Origin: Laetiporus sulphureus 93-53
Lineage: Eukaryota > Basidiomycota > Agaricomycetes > Polyporales > Laetiporaceae
Assembly: GCF_001632365.1 (NCBI RefSeq)
Contig: NW_024468554.1
Span: 127,358-191,357 of the forward strand
Reading direction: 5' to 3'
DNA length: 64,000 bases
How positions within the stretch are numbered: the stretch's first letter is position 1; each line of letters opens with the position of its first letter. This document shows, piece after piece, positions 47,627-58,879 of this stretch. The position numbers and the translations under genes were made by a program. The notes beneath the pieces are model-generated. The model did no database searches. It was not told the origin of the DNA and worked only from the letters and a program-made list of their open reading frames with translations.

Positions 47627-48993
47627 CGTCGATGTCGCGCACTTACCCGACCAGATGGTAGAAAAGACGGACCCTGGATGGATCGACAAAGCGCTCCGGT
47701 GCTACTTATGCTATTGTGTTTGCGCCCGGCCTGCTTATCCGCTGGAGTTCCGGGATGAACGCGGTAGCTCCCTCGAGCGCTTGAAGGAATCCGGACTAGA
47801 AAAGTGGACCGCATGCCTCACGAACCCCGCGATTATCTACCCGACGAGACGCATGCTGTGCTGGGCTGCGCGCCACAAATCGTCAGAGACACCCCCGCCT
47901 CGAGGCGGCCTCAGCTCCCCCCGGCTGCTATCGCCAATCTGCGCGCATAGATCAGGGGAGGCGGTGAAGAGGACGGTCATATACATCAGCATCGGGGCGG
48001 TGTAGCTGCCATGTCGCGCGTGCGAACGTCCCAGAGCCGCTGTGAACGCAGACGCATGTTCTTCCCCCCTTTCCGGGAAGCTGAATGGCAAGGAAGATCA
48101 TACATCGCGGAGGTAACATGGGCGGAAGCAAATTTGATCAGAGGCAGTCTAAGGACACGTGTTAGATACAGACCGAATATAGCGTTCAACGGATCACGCT
48201 GCAGTCAAGAACCCTCTGAATGCAATTGCAACGGTCTCTAGGAGCAACGAATCCGCAGAAGCCAGCATTTCTAGGAACCAACGTTCCGATGCGAACCATG
48301 AACTGTTCCGTGGTCTTGTCAGGAACGACGCACATGCTCATACCAGGACATGATAAATATATCATGCACACTGTGTGAACGAACGATGTCATCAAGCGGT
48401 TCCCGTATGATGAATATACGTGATAGCTGGGTATAGCTTGGGCGAGAAGCACTGACATGGGAGCTCAACTTCCGTTTAGCACGAGTCGAGGTGCAGCTCG
48501 GGCATCATAGCCTCTGAAGCAGCACGCAGATCAGCAAGCGGGCTCGCCTGAGTCTGAGACTGCATGTTGACGATTTGCCCAACTTGCCAATGGCAGCTGA
48601 GATAACTCCTGCGGTCTCGCCAGGCGAATGCACGCTCCCCCCCAGTAAAAATATAATAAAATAACTTTCCACATGCATGCTTACCCATTGAGTCCCTGCA
48701 TTGATTCGAATTTCGCGCATTCGTGTTTGAGCGCATCGCTGTAGATACAGTATGCACGCACGCTTTGGAAATGTTATGATCTGCAAGGGAGTGGCCACGA
48801 TTATTGCAATTGAAGGCAGCAGTGTATATCCCGGCCGGCAGGCGCCGTAACTGGCCGGGACAGTAGCGGAAATGACAAGTGCACTTGCCCGACGGCGCCG
48901 TCTCGGCCCGGCGCACATGGGGCACAACGGCGGGCAGTCCGGACTGCTCGCATCCTGCACTCAGCATGGAAGGCGTTCGACGCTGGCGATAGC
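47627..48993. other. intergenic, 1.4 kb, upstream of ATG12
   Basis: No gene is supported. A 158-residue plus frame (47529-48005) and a 208-residue minus frame (48476-49102) lack motifs; the latter runs antisense into ATG12. Confidence 0.45.
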
Positions 48994-49535
48994 ATGCAGG
49001 AAGCACAAGAGGCCCTTGAAACATACAAGAAGAAGGATGCCGCGAAAGGTGTGCTCCTTGTGGCCTTTTAGCTGTGGACGATGCCGCTGAACTGAAAGCC
49101 ACGTCGCAGTGGTGGTGCGATTCAAGGCGGTTGGGAATGCACCCATCATGAGACAGAACTTCTACAAGATTACATCCACGAACAAGTTTCAGGCTGTGAT
49201 ACAGTTCTTGAGGAAGGAGCTTGGCTGGAAAGCTGGGGACCCGCTGGTGAGTGTGCCACTCGTTGTGAACGATTGAAGCCTGTTGAGCGGTTGCAGTTCA
49301 CGTACATAAACCTGGCATTCTCCCCCGCCCCAGACGACACTGTATCCAATCTGTATAAAGTAAGCGACTGCTGCTGTTGTCTTGCAGCCTTGTTGACCGG
49401 TTCATTGTCTACCGCAGTCATTTGCGACGGACGGGCACCTCATCGTCAATTACAGGTGGGCTACCTATGCATACATGACCGTCCTCGTATTTCTTGGTAC
49501 TAAAATTACGCAGTACGACAGCAGCATGGGGCTGA
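48994..49535 (+). CDS. ATG12: ubiquitin-like autophagy protein Atg12
   Basis: Ubiquitin-like modifier joined to Atg5 by Atg7 (E1) and Atg10 (E2); the conjugate drives Atg8 lipidation. Exons: 48994-49048, 49110-49246, then three more. The protein reads MQEAQEALETYKKKDAAK, VVVRFKAVGNAPIMRQNFYK, FQAVIQFLRKELGWKAGDPL, FTYINLAFSPAPDDTVSNLY, SFATDGHLIVNYSTTAAWG and stops at TGA 49533-49535. The C-terminal Gly needed for conjugation is the last residue, as is normal for Atg12 (no processing tail). About 105 residues, so the N-terminal extension is only some 18 residues. The start is the only ATG in frame before the conserved part; an upstream exon cannot be excluded. Confidence 0.95.
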
Positions 49536-50791
49536 GTTCTGCTCGTGTCACGCCTCGCCGCTACGTTTCCTTCTTGCCATGTACAGGTTCTGTTTCCCGG
49601 TAATGCTATATGCAGGTCGCACTTCCGACGTTAGATGTCATATAGACCACCGATGACACGACACAGGAACTTATAGTTAAGTCTAGCAGCCATCTGGCTC
49701 TTGAAGGTGTGACTTATGCTTTGTTGTGATTAAGTTTATTTCTACGAGCAAGGAACACATTGCATTTGCAGTGCATGAACTATGACCTCCTGAAAGCGAT
49801 ATCGTCTTCCGCTGCACAAAAATCGTTATATTGACTACACTATTGCGCCAGTTCTCAATATCTCTGCATCCCAGGGAGTACTTATGCCGTGACGTGTTGC
49901 GAACGCAGAGTACTGAGCATATACTGTGGCTGGCGACCTCTCAGTGTATGTCACCTGCGGGCATGGCACGATTGGGAGCGCCGTACGGCACGCAGTCCGG
50001 GCACTTCAGAGTCATCAACGATGCCTGGTGGTATCATAGGGCCGTCGTACATATTGCTACTTTGTCTGCACGGGCTTCCACACCTCTGCGGATGATGTGC
50101 AAGAGTATTCGCCTAGCTGCGCTTTGTGATCTATCGACTGCATGATGATTTCTTCGTGCGTCCCATGGAAAACTTCGATACCGCGGGCGAGGAAGAATTG
50201 CCACACTTCAGGTTGGCCAAACATTTCTGCAAATGTTCCGCCGATTACTGACGAGTCCCCTTCGAACGTCGTTGATTCTCAATGTCAACGTTCAGTGATC
50301 ATGCTGTGTGAACCTGAATGGTCGTCCCAACATTGAGCTGTAGGCGATAGATTTTCTAACATCCACCAGAAGAGGTGTAGAGGTTCAAGGTAACATTTCG
50401 TTCTGTGGCATTGTTTATGTCATGGCCTGATACTCGTCCAGAGGGAAAGGCTGCAGCTCTCTGAGAGGTATGAACGTAGACAGCATATCCGCCGAGCATT
50501 TCAACAGCTTCGTGACAGAGGGCATGCACTCCATCACTGCATCTGCTCGTACCGTCCAGCGGCGTCTGCGTCCGCATATGAGGGATATTGATGTCTTTGA
50601 ACATTGATACGGACAGATAATCCACGAATTGAACTGGAAATCCATTCGCTGTGATGACTGTTGCTACAACGTGGACACGCATCGCATGCGCTAGGTGATG
50701 TACAAATGGTTATACGACTCCAACCAAGCCGAGTCCACAATCTGACAACGCACGTAGATATATCCAATAGACCTATACCAAGCCCTTCCGC
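49536..50791. other. intergenic, ATG12 to NYN gene
   Basis: A minus frame at 50356-50682 (FVDYLSVSMFKDINIPHMRT...GVHALCHEAVEMLGGYAVYV) and a second at about 50150-50270 (GTFAEMFGQPEVWQFFLARG) look protein-like, but all three frames are open there and no family is recognised. Not called as a gene. Confidence 0.35.
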
Positions 50792-52549
50792 TCACTCAAC
50801 CCATACCTCCAGCAGATCAGAAGCGAACCGATCCAGCATATGGATTTGGAACTTCTCGCTCCATGGAGAATCGCCGAACTCGCGCATCCATGCGCGGCTC
50901 AGGCCACCCTCCCAAGCATACAGTTCGACGCGCCACCCCTTCTTCAGCGCGGTGCGTACGCATCCCAAGAACCCCTCTTCGTTAAACTGGCCTACATTGC
51001 CGTCACCTGTCGCGAGCACGATTGTCGCATTCGGCGGAACGACGTCCACGTCCACAATGGCTTGGTGCAGCTTCAGCTGTAGCAGCTCGTCGACGCCCTG
51101 CTCGCGGTAACGAGTTCGACTCGGAGTTCCTTGGCCCGTTCCCGTTCCCGTTCCCGTATCGGACTCGGTTGACGTCCCGTTCCCAACATATGAGCTCCGT
51201 TTAGAATTGTTGCGTATATGCCCGTCCCCGCGTCCGTTCCCGGTCGTCAGACCAGGGCTATGCCGCTCGGCATTCACGTAGGAATGCGAACGTGAGTGAG
51301 TATATAAATGCCGCCGATCCGCACCGTCACCTGTGTCGGGTACCCGTGCAAAGACGCGCACCTCGTAGCCGAGCTGCTCGGCGGTGCTGACAGGCTGGTA
51401 TAAAGGCGACGATGCGACCATCACACGACGTGTGACGGGGCGGCCGCGCTCAAGGATGAGCGCCAGCGCTGCATGCGAGAGAAGTTTAGGCCGGTGGCGA
51501 CCGAGATAGGACATGTGCCGGCGGATGTAAGATAGAAATCCAATAAGAATGTTTGAACTAAAATCCGTCAGCAATGGATCGCGCGTAAGTGAGAGATACA
51601 CATACTGGTCAACAAATACGTGAATGAGGATATCGCGTGAGCACGGCTCCGGTCCGCGTGTGTCGACGAAGTCAGGAGAGGCGGTAATGACGCCTCCCGG
51701 AGCGAGCATCGTTCGGTGCAATGAGACAGCATCCTGTGGGAACAAAAGCCGCAGCTTGTGTGCAAGATTGCGCAGGTGCAGGACACGCGCGTCTAGGGGT
51801 ATCGATACAGAGGGTATCAAGTTAGGTGTCGATTTGCTGTGATGCAGACGTGGCTTGTTGTCCTCCACCCCCGGATGCTGCAGGTATGCTTTATACAGAT
51901 TACGCATTCGAGACCTGCCGTCTCTCATTAAGACGCGAGGGGAAGAAGACTGAATGGATGACGATGAGTATTCGTACGGCTCGTCCGCGTCGGCATCTTC
52001 GCCTGCAGTGGCATCGCCCGCTATCGCCCCAGTCAGGTCCAGGTCACGATCGGGCACGCGTACGCGAGAAACATCATGGACAGAACGACCCTTCTTCTTT
52101 CGACGCTTGCGCCGCGGCTGGATGACGTGTCTCCAGACACTATCCGACGTCGTGGTAGTCGTCGCCGGACTGACATTCTCGCGGAGAGTCCGATCACGCT
52201 GTGCCACGAATCTCGCACGTTCTGCGGCGATAAAGTCGAGCGCCTCGTCGAGGTAGCCGAGTGACGGCTGATCGATTGAGGACGAAAAGTCAGCCTCCAG
52301 CTCCAGTGATTCATATTTGTCGGCCTCAGAGGCAGTCGAATCGCTCTCTGATGGCGGAAGCGAACGCCCGCGAGAGACACTGTCCGGTGATGAATACGAC
52401 AGGTATGATGAGATCGGATGTGATGGCCACACGGTGGAGCTAACTGGTGCTTCAGAGTCCGAAAGCGAAGGTGAGAAGGCGAGTGAGGGTGCAACGGGCG
52501 TTCCATGGCGGACGTTAATGGGGCCGGTACGCGGTTGTAGAACATTCAA
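50792..52549 (-). CDS. NYN-domain (PIN-like nuclease) protein
   Basis: Probable RNA-binding or RNA-cleaving protein with an NYN domain. ATG 52549. The first 320 residues are low complexity (Ser/Pro/Asp-rich; a basic RRKRRKKKGR stretch is a likely nuclear signal). The NYN domain starts at ILIHVFVD, where a 50-nt in-frame intron joins to HSNILIGFLSYIRRH, giving FVDHSNI with the first metal-binding Asp. Then LALILERGRPVTRRVMVASS, EQLGYEVRVFARV, a Ser/Gly/Thr-rich insert including a TG dipeptide run, REQGVDELLQLKLHQAI, TIVLATGDGNVGQFNEEGF (second acidic site) and KKGWRVELYAWEGGLSRAWM. Stop at 50792. The unspliced frame is also open, so the intron is judged on homology. The RNA target is unknown. 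Confidence 0.85.
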   Translation of the reverse strand: MNVLQPRTGPINVRHGTPVAPSLAFSPSLSDSEAPVSSTVWPSHPISSYLSYSSPDSVSRGRSLPPSESDSTASEADKYESLELEADFSSSIDQPSLGYLDEALDFIAAERARFVAQRDRTLRENVSPATTTTTSDSVWRHVIQPRRKRRKKKGRSVHDVSRVRVPDRDLDLTGAIAGDATAGEDADADEPYEYSSSSIQSSSPRVLMRDGRSRMRNLYKAYLQHPGVEDNKPRLHHSKSTPNLIPSVSIPLDARVLHLRNLAHKLRLLFPQDAVSLHRTMLAPGGVITASPDFVDTRGPEPCSRDILIHVFVDQYVYLSLTRDPLLTDFSSNILIGFLSYIRRHMSYLGRHRPKLLSHAALALILERGRPVTRRVMVASSPLYQPVSTAEQLGYEVRVFARVPDTGDGADRRHLYTHSRSHSYVNAERHSPGLTTGNGRGDGHIRNNSKRSSYVGNGTSTESDTGTGTGTGQGTPSRTRYREQGVDELLQLKLHQAIVDVDVVPPNATIVLATGDGNVGQFNEEGFLGCVRTALKKGWRVELYAWEGGLSRAWMREFGDSPWSEKFQIHMLDRFASDLLEVWVE

Positions 52550-53236
52550 TGCTCGGAATACAGTCGTGAAGGCACCGAGGTCAGGTGCATCTAGAATGAT
52601 TGAGATCAGCGTTGTTCCGTGCGTGACGTGAATGTGTGAAGGTCAATGAATGGTGTGCCCGTCACGACTGTACAAGCCACGTAGTACAGTCCACTACATG
52701 CAGAATCATGCTAAAAATGGTCGCCATCTTGGGTTCATTATGAGCATCTGCACAAAAAGCAAACCATCACAATCCCACTGTGCAAGTTTCCCAGAGCAAC
52801 CCACCGGCATCATCCTGCAGCCCATATTGGTCTGTCAATGCCAGCTGGCGGCTCCCACTCGCCTATATCCAGGCCAACGGATCCGATCCATTGATGCGAC
52901 ACCATCTCTACCGCTTTCCCGCATAGTACACAGGAGGGAGAATATGAGCACCCACCGTCAGAAGTAACGCCGCTGGCGACGGAATATGACGAGAAAGGAC
53001 TGAGTGGCGTTGGTGATAGCGTGGAATCCGACACAGATTGAGTCATTATACGTTGGCGTTATTAAGTCAGGGGAAGAGAAAGAAAAGGGAACGAAATCCG
53101 GCTGTGCATGTGGTGGATTGGGTAAGAGAGAAGATGTCCTAAAATGGCAAGTCTCTGTGGAACTTATATCTCGAGTTAGCTGTTCCACACACCTTGATCT
53201 GCAATCACTTGTGCCATTGTTCTCTCTCACCCAGGC
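52550..53236. other. divergent spacer, NYN gene / F-box gene
   Basis: 687 bp with no recognisable gene; it holds the two divergent promoters. Confidence 0.5.
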
Positions 53237-54830
53237 ATGGCTCAAGTTGAACTGCCGCCAGAAATATGGAGACAGATCATGCGATACTTGCCTAACTTCT
53301 CGAGGAGAACGTGCTTGTTTGTCTCTATGCTTGTCCATGATCTTGCGGCGGAGATCCTCTTCTCGACCGTGAACATCCACTTTGGTGCTTGGGAACATTC
53401 TCCGACGCCTCACGTAAGAGGCTATGCATTAGAAAGAGCGAGAGCCTCGGCTTCGTGGAATATATTACAACGGATCCGCAGCGACCCGCAGTTTGCGAAA
53501 TACGTCAAGAAAGTGATTGTCTATTCCTACGCCAGACATCATGCCGTCTTCGAACGATGTGAGCGAAAAGCTATAATACGGGTGGGTGCAACCATTCTGA
53601 CAAAGTCTGCACTGGAGGCTGTCTGGCCGAAACGTTGGGATATCTGAAAGATCTACGGTCGTTCACCTGGCATGGGTCATCCCCGAAAGTATCCACTGGT
53701 GTCTTGACTGCTCTGAAGGAGTCCTGCCCCCAGTTGGAGGAACTCACTATTCCGTGAATCTTGTCCCCACTCTAAGTGAAGCATAACCCTTAACGTGACG
53801 GTCAATTTCAGTATTAAAGCGATGTTCGAGAATCGCGTTGATCAATTTGACAATCTCCGCGTCATGGCATTCACGACGGAAGACGACGATTATGTTGGTG
53901 CCGACTTGATATTTAATCATTCTTCCGATCGAGAACGTGCTCAATATCGTCTCAATCTGGAGTCGTCTTCCGATGCACTCCTGGCGTTGCGGACCCCATA
54001 CATCGCGGCATTGCACGACTCCATGCATCGGTTCTACCAGCTTACAGAACTCGACATCTTGAACTTAAAGGACATGGATCTTTTCGCCTACATCCTTCGC
54101 AATTGCGAGCAGCTGGAGTCATTCAGCATCTTACTGAACGGTGCAGTTAAACAGGTTCAATTATCGGATGTACTTGCTCAACATACGAACTCCCTTCCTC
54201 GTTTACGTTTCTTCAAGCTGATCACTTTATCATTAGATCACACCATTGACGCAGATGTCGAGATTTTGGCTGACTTCGTGCGTGCCAAGCAAGAATTACG
54301 ACGGTTGTTATGCACTGTTTACTTCAGTTGGGACAATATACGGCCATATCTCGACGCGGTATCAGCTTTGAAGCATCTGCACACCTTTGCGCTCGATGTA
54401 CCCGGTGCTCTCGATGCCGCGAGTGCATCCTGCGTTCGCCACTATATTCCCCGGCATATCACCGCATTATGGCTAGTGTTTGATTCCTGCGAGAGGCAGC
54501 TTCTACGGGATATAGTGAGTGTCTCGAAATATCACTACGCCATCGCTAATAAGACCTGTACAGTGGACCCATTTCGGAGACGTCCGATTTGCGTATGTTC
54601 GGTTATGGGAAGAGTCCAACGGTTTCACTGTCGAAGATCTGGTAGAAACGACTCCTCAGTCGCAGCTGGTAGTTCTCAACGGATCCTTTCGTCACGTCGA
54701 ACGCAGCGGTGACCCCGTCCAGATCTCTCCGCCATGGTCAGCGCGGAAGGTTTTCTTTCGGTCAGTGGATGACTTTGGGTGTGAGGACTGGGAATGGCTT
54801 GCCAGACACCACGAGATTGTGGTCGAGTAA
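53237..54830 (+). CDS. F-box protein with LRR-like tail
   Basis: Presumed SCF ubiquitin-ligase adaptor. Start ATG 53237: MAQVELPPEIWRQIMRYLPN, LFVSMLVHDLAAEILFSTVN (F-box). Next comes ILQRIRSDPQFAKYVKKVIV, a short intron (about 53559-53607), LAETLGYLKDLRSFTWHGSS, LKESCPQLEELTIP, a second intron near 53757-53815, and leucine-rich repeat-like segments (FYQLTELDILNLKDMDLFAY, LRNCEQLESFSILLNG, LPRLRFFKLITLSLD, LDAVSALKHLHTFALDV). A third intron is near 54514-54562, then WTHFGDVRFAYVRLWEESNG to TAA-type stop at 54828-54830. About 480 residues. The F-box plus irregular LRR architecture is common and expanded in Agaricomycetes. The substrate is unknown. Confidence 0.78.
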
Positions 54831-57473
54831 GCCGCTCTTCCAATGCGTCATATCATTGCGTATATTGAAGCATTCACAGGTAAAGCGCAGTCAACGTTCT
54901 AGCATACCGTCGTTCGCTTTGCACGGGGAGGAGACTCTCGTAACCCTATGTTATTTACATCCGGAGTTGCCGGGCACGAACAAAATTATGAGAACAGCTT
55001 GCACAGATGTAAAGCTGCCTGTACTTGATCGCATAACGTCGATTAATGCCATGGCTGCACAGAGATGTCAAGCTCATGGAACGCTCACTATCACCGTTGG
55101 GAGGTTCGAAGTCCGTGCTCCACCGTCAACCTGTTCCCGGCCTGCCTTCGACATTGCCCTTATCGTCGGGACGCCTTTCTCCGGCTCGTCCTTCTGCATT
55201 AAAACATTTCACCACCACAGCCGGGTGCGAAGCTCCCGGGTGATTGTCCACTGGCAGCTTCTCCTGCAGTCTGTGTAGTGGGAAGTTCTGGTCATCCTCC
55301 TCTGTGTACGCGGAATAGAAGTGCACATCATCCAGATGTTCTTCAACAGCCGTGTTGGGTTTCTCCTTGTCCTGCATGTGAGAGACGTGTTCGTATGCCT
55401 TCCTGGCGAAGGACTCGCTGTTCATGTGCGCGCCTACTTGTTCGCTTTAGGATCCACATTTTCTCAGGCTAGGCATTCCAGCTCAAACTTCAAACGTTCA
55501 ACTTTTCATTCAACAAATTACCAAGCTTGAAACGCTTTCGATATTCAGGCCTCGACACTCGAAGTTGCACTTAGTGGCGGAGGAAGCCACAAGTGGATTT
55601 ACTGAACTTATATGAATGAATTGCACAGTGGCTTGTGCTTTGACATACCCTTGGTACATACTCGCGATGGATTGCGACGAAAAGGCATTTCCGGAGCGCG
55701 GCTTTCGTATGCTTTCCACGCCCTAGTACTATAGTGTGGGGAATTGAGATGGTTCTCGTCACATCGACTTCGATCCAACGTATCCGTATGAGAGCCGGTC
55801 TTCGATGCTACCTGGTCAGATGCATTGCCCTTATGATGAAGTTAATCATCTTAATTGCCAACTAACACATGATTGGCGATTTTTCAACTCTTTCTCTCGC
55901 TGGTGGGACGTCCGGGTACATCGTGGGACAGGAAGCTTTATTAGCCGGTCGCGACGCGAAGATCTCAAGTCCGGCTGCGAGATGGCTGACTGACGGTCGT
56001 CAGGAACACAGTGCACGGGATCAGCGTTGTTGGCAAGCACGCACCTCAACGAGATCGTATGGCAGTCGGAAATGAATCCGAGGACGAACGGCAGTCTCAG
56101 TTGATGGCTTGTCGCCAAACTCTTTGAGCCAGACACTGGTGAATGGGTCGGGGAGTTTACCGCAGCCTTGGCGAGAATATGCAGCCGAAACCTTCGTTCC
56201 TGCGATTTGGGGTCGGATGACACAGGAGGCTTGGGATGTTCAATGAAAACGGATGTGTAGGGCGGGATCGAGTCGTACTGAGTCTTTTTAACGCTCATAC
56301 GCAACTTCATGAGGAGGAGAATATTCAGTCCGAGTCCACAATGACCCCATTCGTCACTTTGAGAAATTCACGTTTCAGAAGGGCCTTGTGCTTTTCCGCA
56401 CTTGCGTTATCATGACCCTCACATTCACTTCCTGTTTAACGGCCTCCAGGAGCGCCATTGCTGTCACGTTGGCGATACCAAGCTTGAGCGGCACAGCGGC
56501 GAGAGCATCCTTTTTTTGTTGAATACAAATTATATCCCGCGTGCTGTAGTTACGACAGCTGACGGCCTGTAACGGGTATGCAATTGTCGGGCGTAATTAT
56601 GCGGAGGACGGAGAAGGCATAAGCGGCGAGAGCATCAACGGCCCGTACAACATTGAAGCCGGAAGAGGTGGCAGCAAGGCGGCGTCGCCGGTCATGTCTA
56701 GTCTCCCCTATGCGGACTACAAATATCTCCTTCTCTGACGGAGGGAAATCAGGAGATATATAGGATCATGTCGTCGGCCGCAACTAGTATTGTACCGCCT
56801 CAACTTCGCGAGATGGATGGTAGAGGTAAGAACAAGCTATATTTGGACTCAAAGCGACGCCTTAAACCTAGCACACATTACGACGTAATCCGCTTCGACG
56901 CTATTTGATAGGAGAGACCGAATTACTCGGTTCAGTTCTGATGCCTTCGAAGAGTATCTTCTTTGCTGTTCGGAGAGGTGAGTCGTCGCTCATGAGCGCT
57001 TCCGCCTATCCATGTATGTGGTCACCTTCAGCCAATGATATCTTCCGCATTACTCACCGAGCGACAAAATCTTTTCCGACGAACGGACGTTGACGTTCTC
57101 GCTCATCGTAACCGAGTTCACCGCGGTTGTTGGAATGGACTTGCAACTCGTTTGCTTCCAAGGTCATTACCATCACAATGCGGCTCTCTCTGAATCTCGC
57201 TTGCCAGTGCCAAGCAACGACATTCGCTTCCTTGCCACACACTTTTCTCAGGATCGTCTTCTCCAACCTTACAGCGCACGTTCCGAGGATGCCATTACAT
57301 ATCCACGGTCTGATTCAGCGAGGTTCGTGGGTTGGAACTCGGCAGGCCGGCTGACATAAGTAGTTCATTTAGCATCGTGACCGCCTATATCGAGTGCCTC
57401 CATATCAAGGCCTCGCAACGTCTTCCCTGGCTTTCTCCGATTCCCTGCTGAAGAGCTTGCGAAACAACTCGCA
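54831..57473. other. 2.6 kb without a supported gene; possible NmrA-like relic
   Basis: No intact gene. At 55869-55960 (+) the frame reads FSTLSLAGGTSGYIVGQEAL, reminiscent of the N-terminal GGTGxxG of NmrA/isoflavone-reductase-like proteins, and about 56180 reads ETFVPAIWGRM, like their FVPSEFG block. Stops and frame changes separate them, so at best a relic. At 56768 a short plus frame (MSSAATSIVPPQLREMDGR) precedes a plausible intron but leads nowhere recognisable. Confidence 0.35.
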
Positions 57474-58879
57474 ATGCACGGTATCGCCATCGCGTTCTCG
57501 CTCTCTCTTCTTGCCTCTCTGGTGGCAGCGGTGGCGGTAGAAGAGCCTGTGGGCGTACTGGCCAAACAATGCGACTTCACCTTGGGTGGCAGGCGCTTCG
57601 ACATGTGTCCCGTGTTCGAAGGGAAAGACAGAGGCTGGACAGTCAGCCGAGAGCAACAGACCCCGCCCACCATCACGAAGACGGAGTACAGGATCTCGTT
57701 CCAGGGGCCTCTCAAGAGGAACAGGAAGATTGCTAGCTATGAACAAGTGCGTCTGATGTCCAGGTCCACTTTGGTCCGCTGGACGTGCTGCTTTGCCGTA
57801 TACAGGTTTCATTGATGATTAATGTGCCGCCCAGTGTCCGGATGGGACCTGGATATGCAAGACGGGCGAGTGTTTCGCTGCATATTCTTGAGTTTTCCCG
57901 TTCATCGCCGCTGCAGTCACGAACACGCGGCCTAAGCACGACGGTGAGGAGCCGCGTGTATTGCAAGTCATATCTGTCGCAGGCGAGCTGTCCATATCTG
58001 ACGATGAATCTGGATCGGGCGCGAGCGAGTACGTGCCGGGGCTCAACATAACGGCAAAGCTCGTCCCTGCAGACACAGAGACCAAGCACGGTATGTATTA
58101 ACCCGCGATCGCGCTTGATCTATCTGGCGAGACTATGACAGACATCTTGCATCTCCATCTGCACGGTGGATACTACACGCGTCTGCAGCAGAAGGCCGAC
58201 TTCCAGTTCATCTGCGACCATAACGCTGAAGAGGTATGGTGTGCTTGCACTTTTATTGGAATGTGCAATAAGTTGAGGGGTTGACGTAGCCTACATCGCC
58301 CACTATTGGATGGGACTGGAGGGGCACACACACGTTTGAATGGCGCACAAAACACGCATGTGGTCAGGCGATGTCAGCACCGCCTCCGAACGAGCCGGTG
58401 TCTCCTACACAACCACCGCCGGATGACGACGCGCCGCCAAAGGACGTTGAAGACGATGATACCCCCGGCGAGAAGAAGCTGCTCGATCCGGGCTTCTTCG
58501 GTGGGCGCTCTCGCCGTTCCGTCGTCACGATGTTCGCCTCTGCGTACGTCTCGCTCTATCTCCGCGCCCTCTCGTGATGCTGATGTCATCTACTGCACAC
58601 AGCTCTCTGATCTGCGCGATCGTGTTTCTCGTGTACTTCCCGCCGCGGCGACTTCGACGCTTTCTCACGTCGTACGTCAAGGCGCACCCCCGGGTGATGC
58701 GCTCGCACGTTGGCGAGCGCGTGCTCGTCCGGTGGGCGCGTGAGGACTTTGCGATCGGCCCGGGAGAGGAGGACGTGATGATCAATGCCGAGGCGGCGGC
58801 GTTGGCTGAACAGATCCCCCTCAAACCTGCGCCGCGGAGGCCTGTCGTCTCCAACTACCAGTACGGCAGCGCCATTTAG
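57474..58879 (+). CDS. ATG27: Atg27-like type I membrane protein (MRH domain)
   Basis: Autophagy-related membrane protein needed for Atg9 cycling in yeast, with a mannose-6-phosphate-receptor-homology lumenal domain. Signal peptide (HGIAIAFSLSLLASLVAAVA), then CDFTLGGRRFDMCPVFEGK, TPPTITKTEYRISFQGPLKR, CPDGTWIC, DLQVISVAGELSISDDE-type strands, LNITAKLVPADTETKH, LHLHGGYYTRLQQKADFQFI with CDHNAEEPTSPTIGWDWRGT and FEWRTKHACGQ (conserved MRH Cys). A proline-rich acidic linker, FFGGRSRRSVVTMFA, one membrane helix (LICAIVFLVYF) and a basic cytosolic tail ending NYQYGSAI follow; stop 58877-58879. About six introns; exon joins in the middle are estimated. The domain order matches Atg27 throughout. 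Confidence 0.85.

Noticed and set aside
48476..49102. 208-residue minus-strand open frame
   Set aside because: It overlaps the first exon of ATG12 on the opposite strand and shows no motif.
50150..50682. Minus-strand protein-like frames upstream of the NYN gene's 3' end
   Set aside because: All three frames are open in part, they do not join by splice sites, and no family is recognisable.
52033..52545. 170-residue minus frame and several plus frames within 51.0-52.6 kb
   Set aside because: Alternative frames of the compositionally biased NYN gene.
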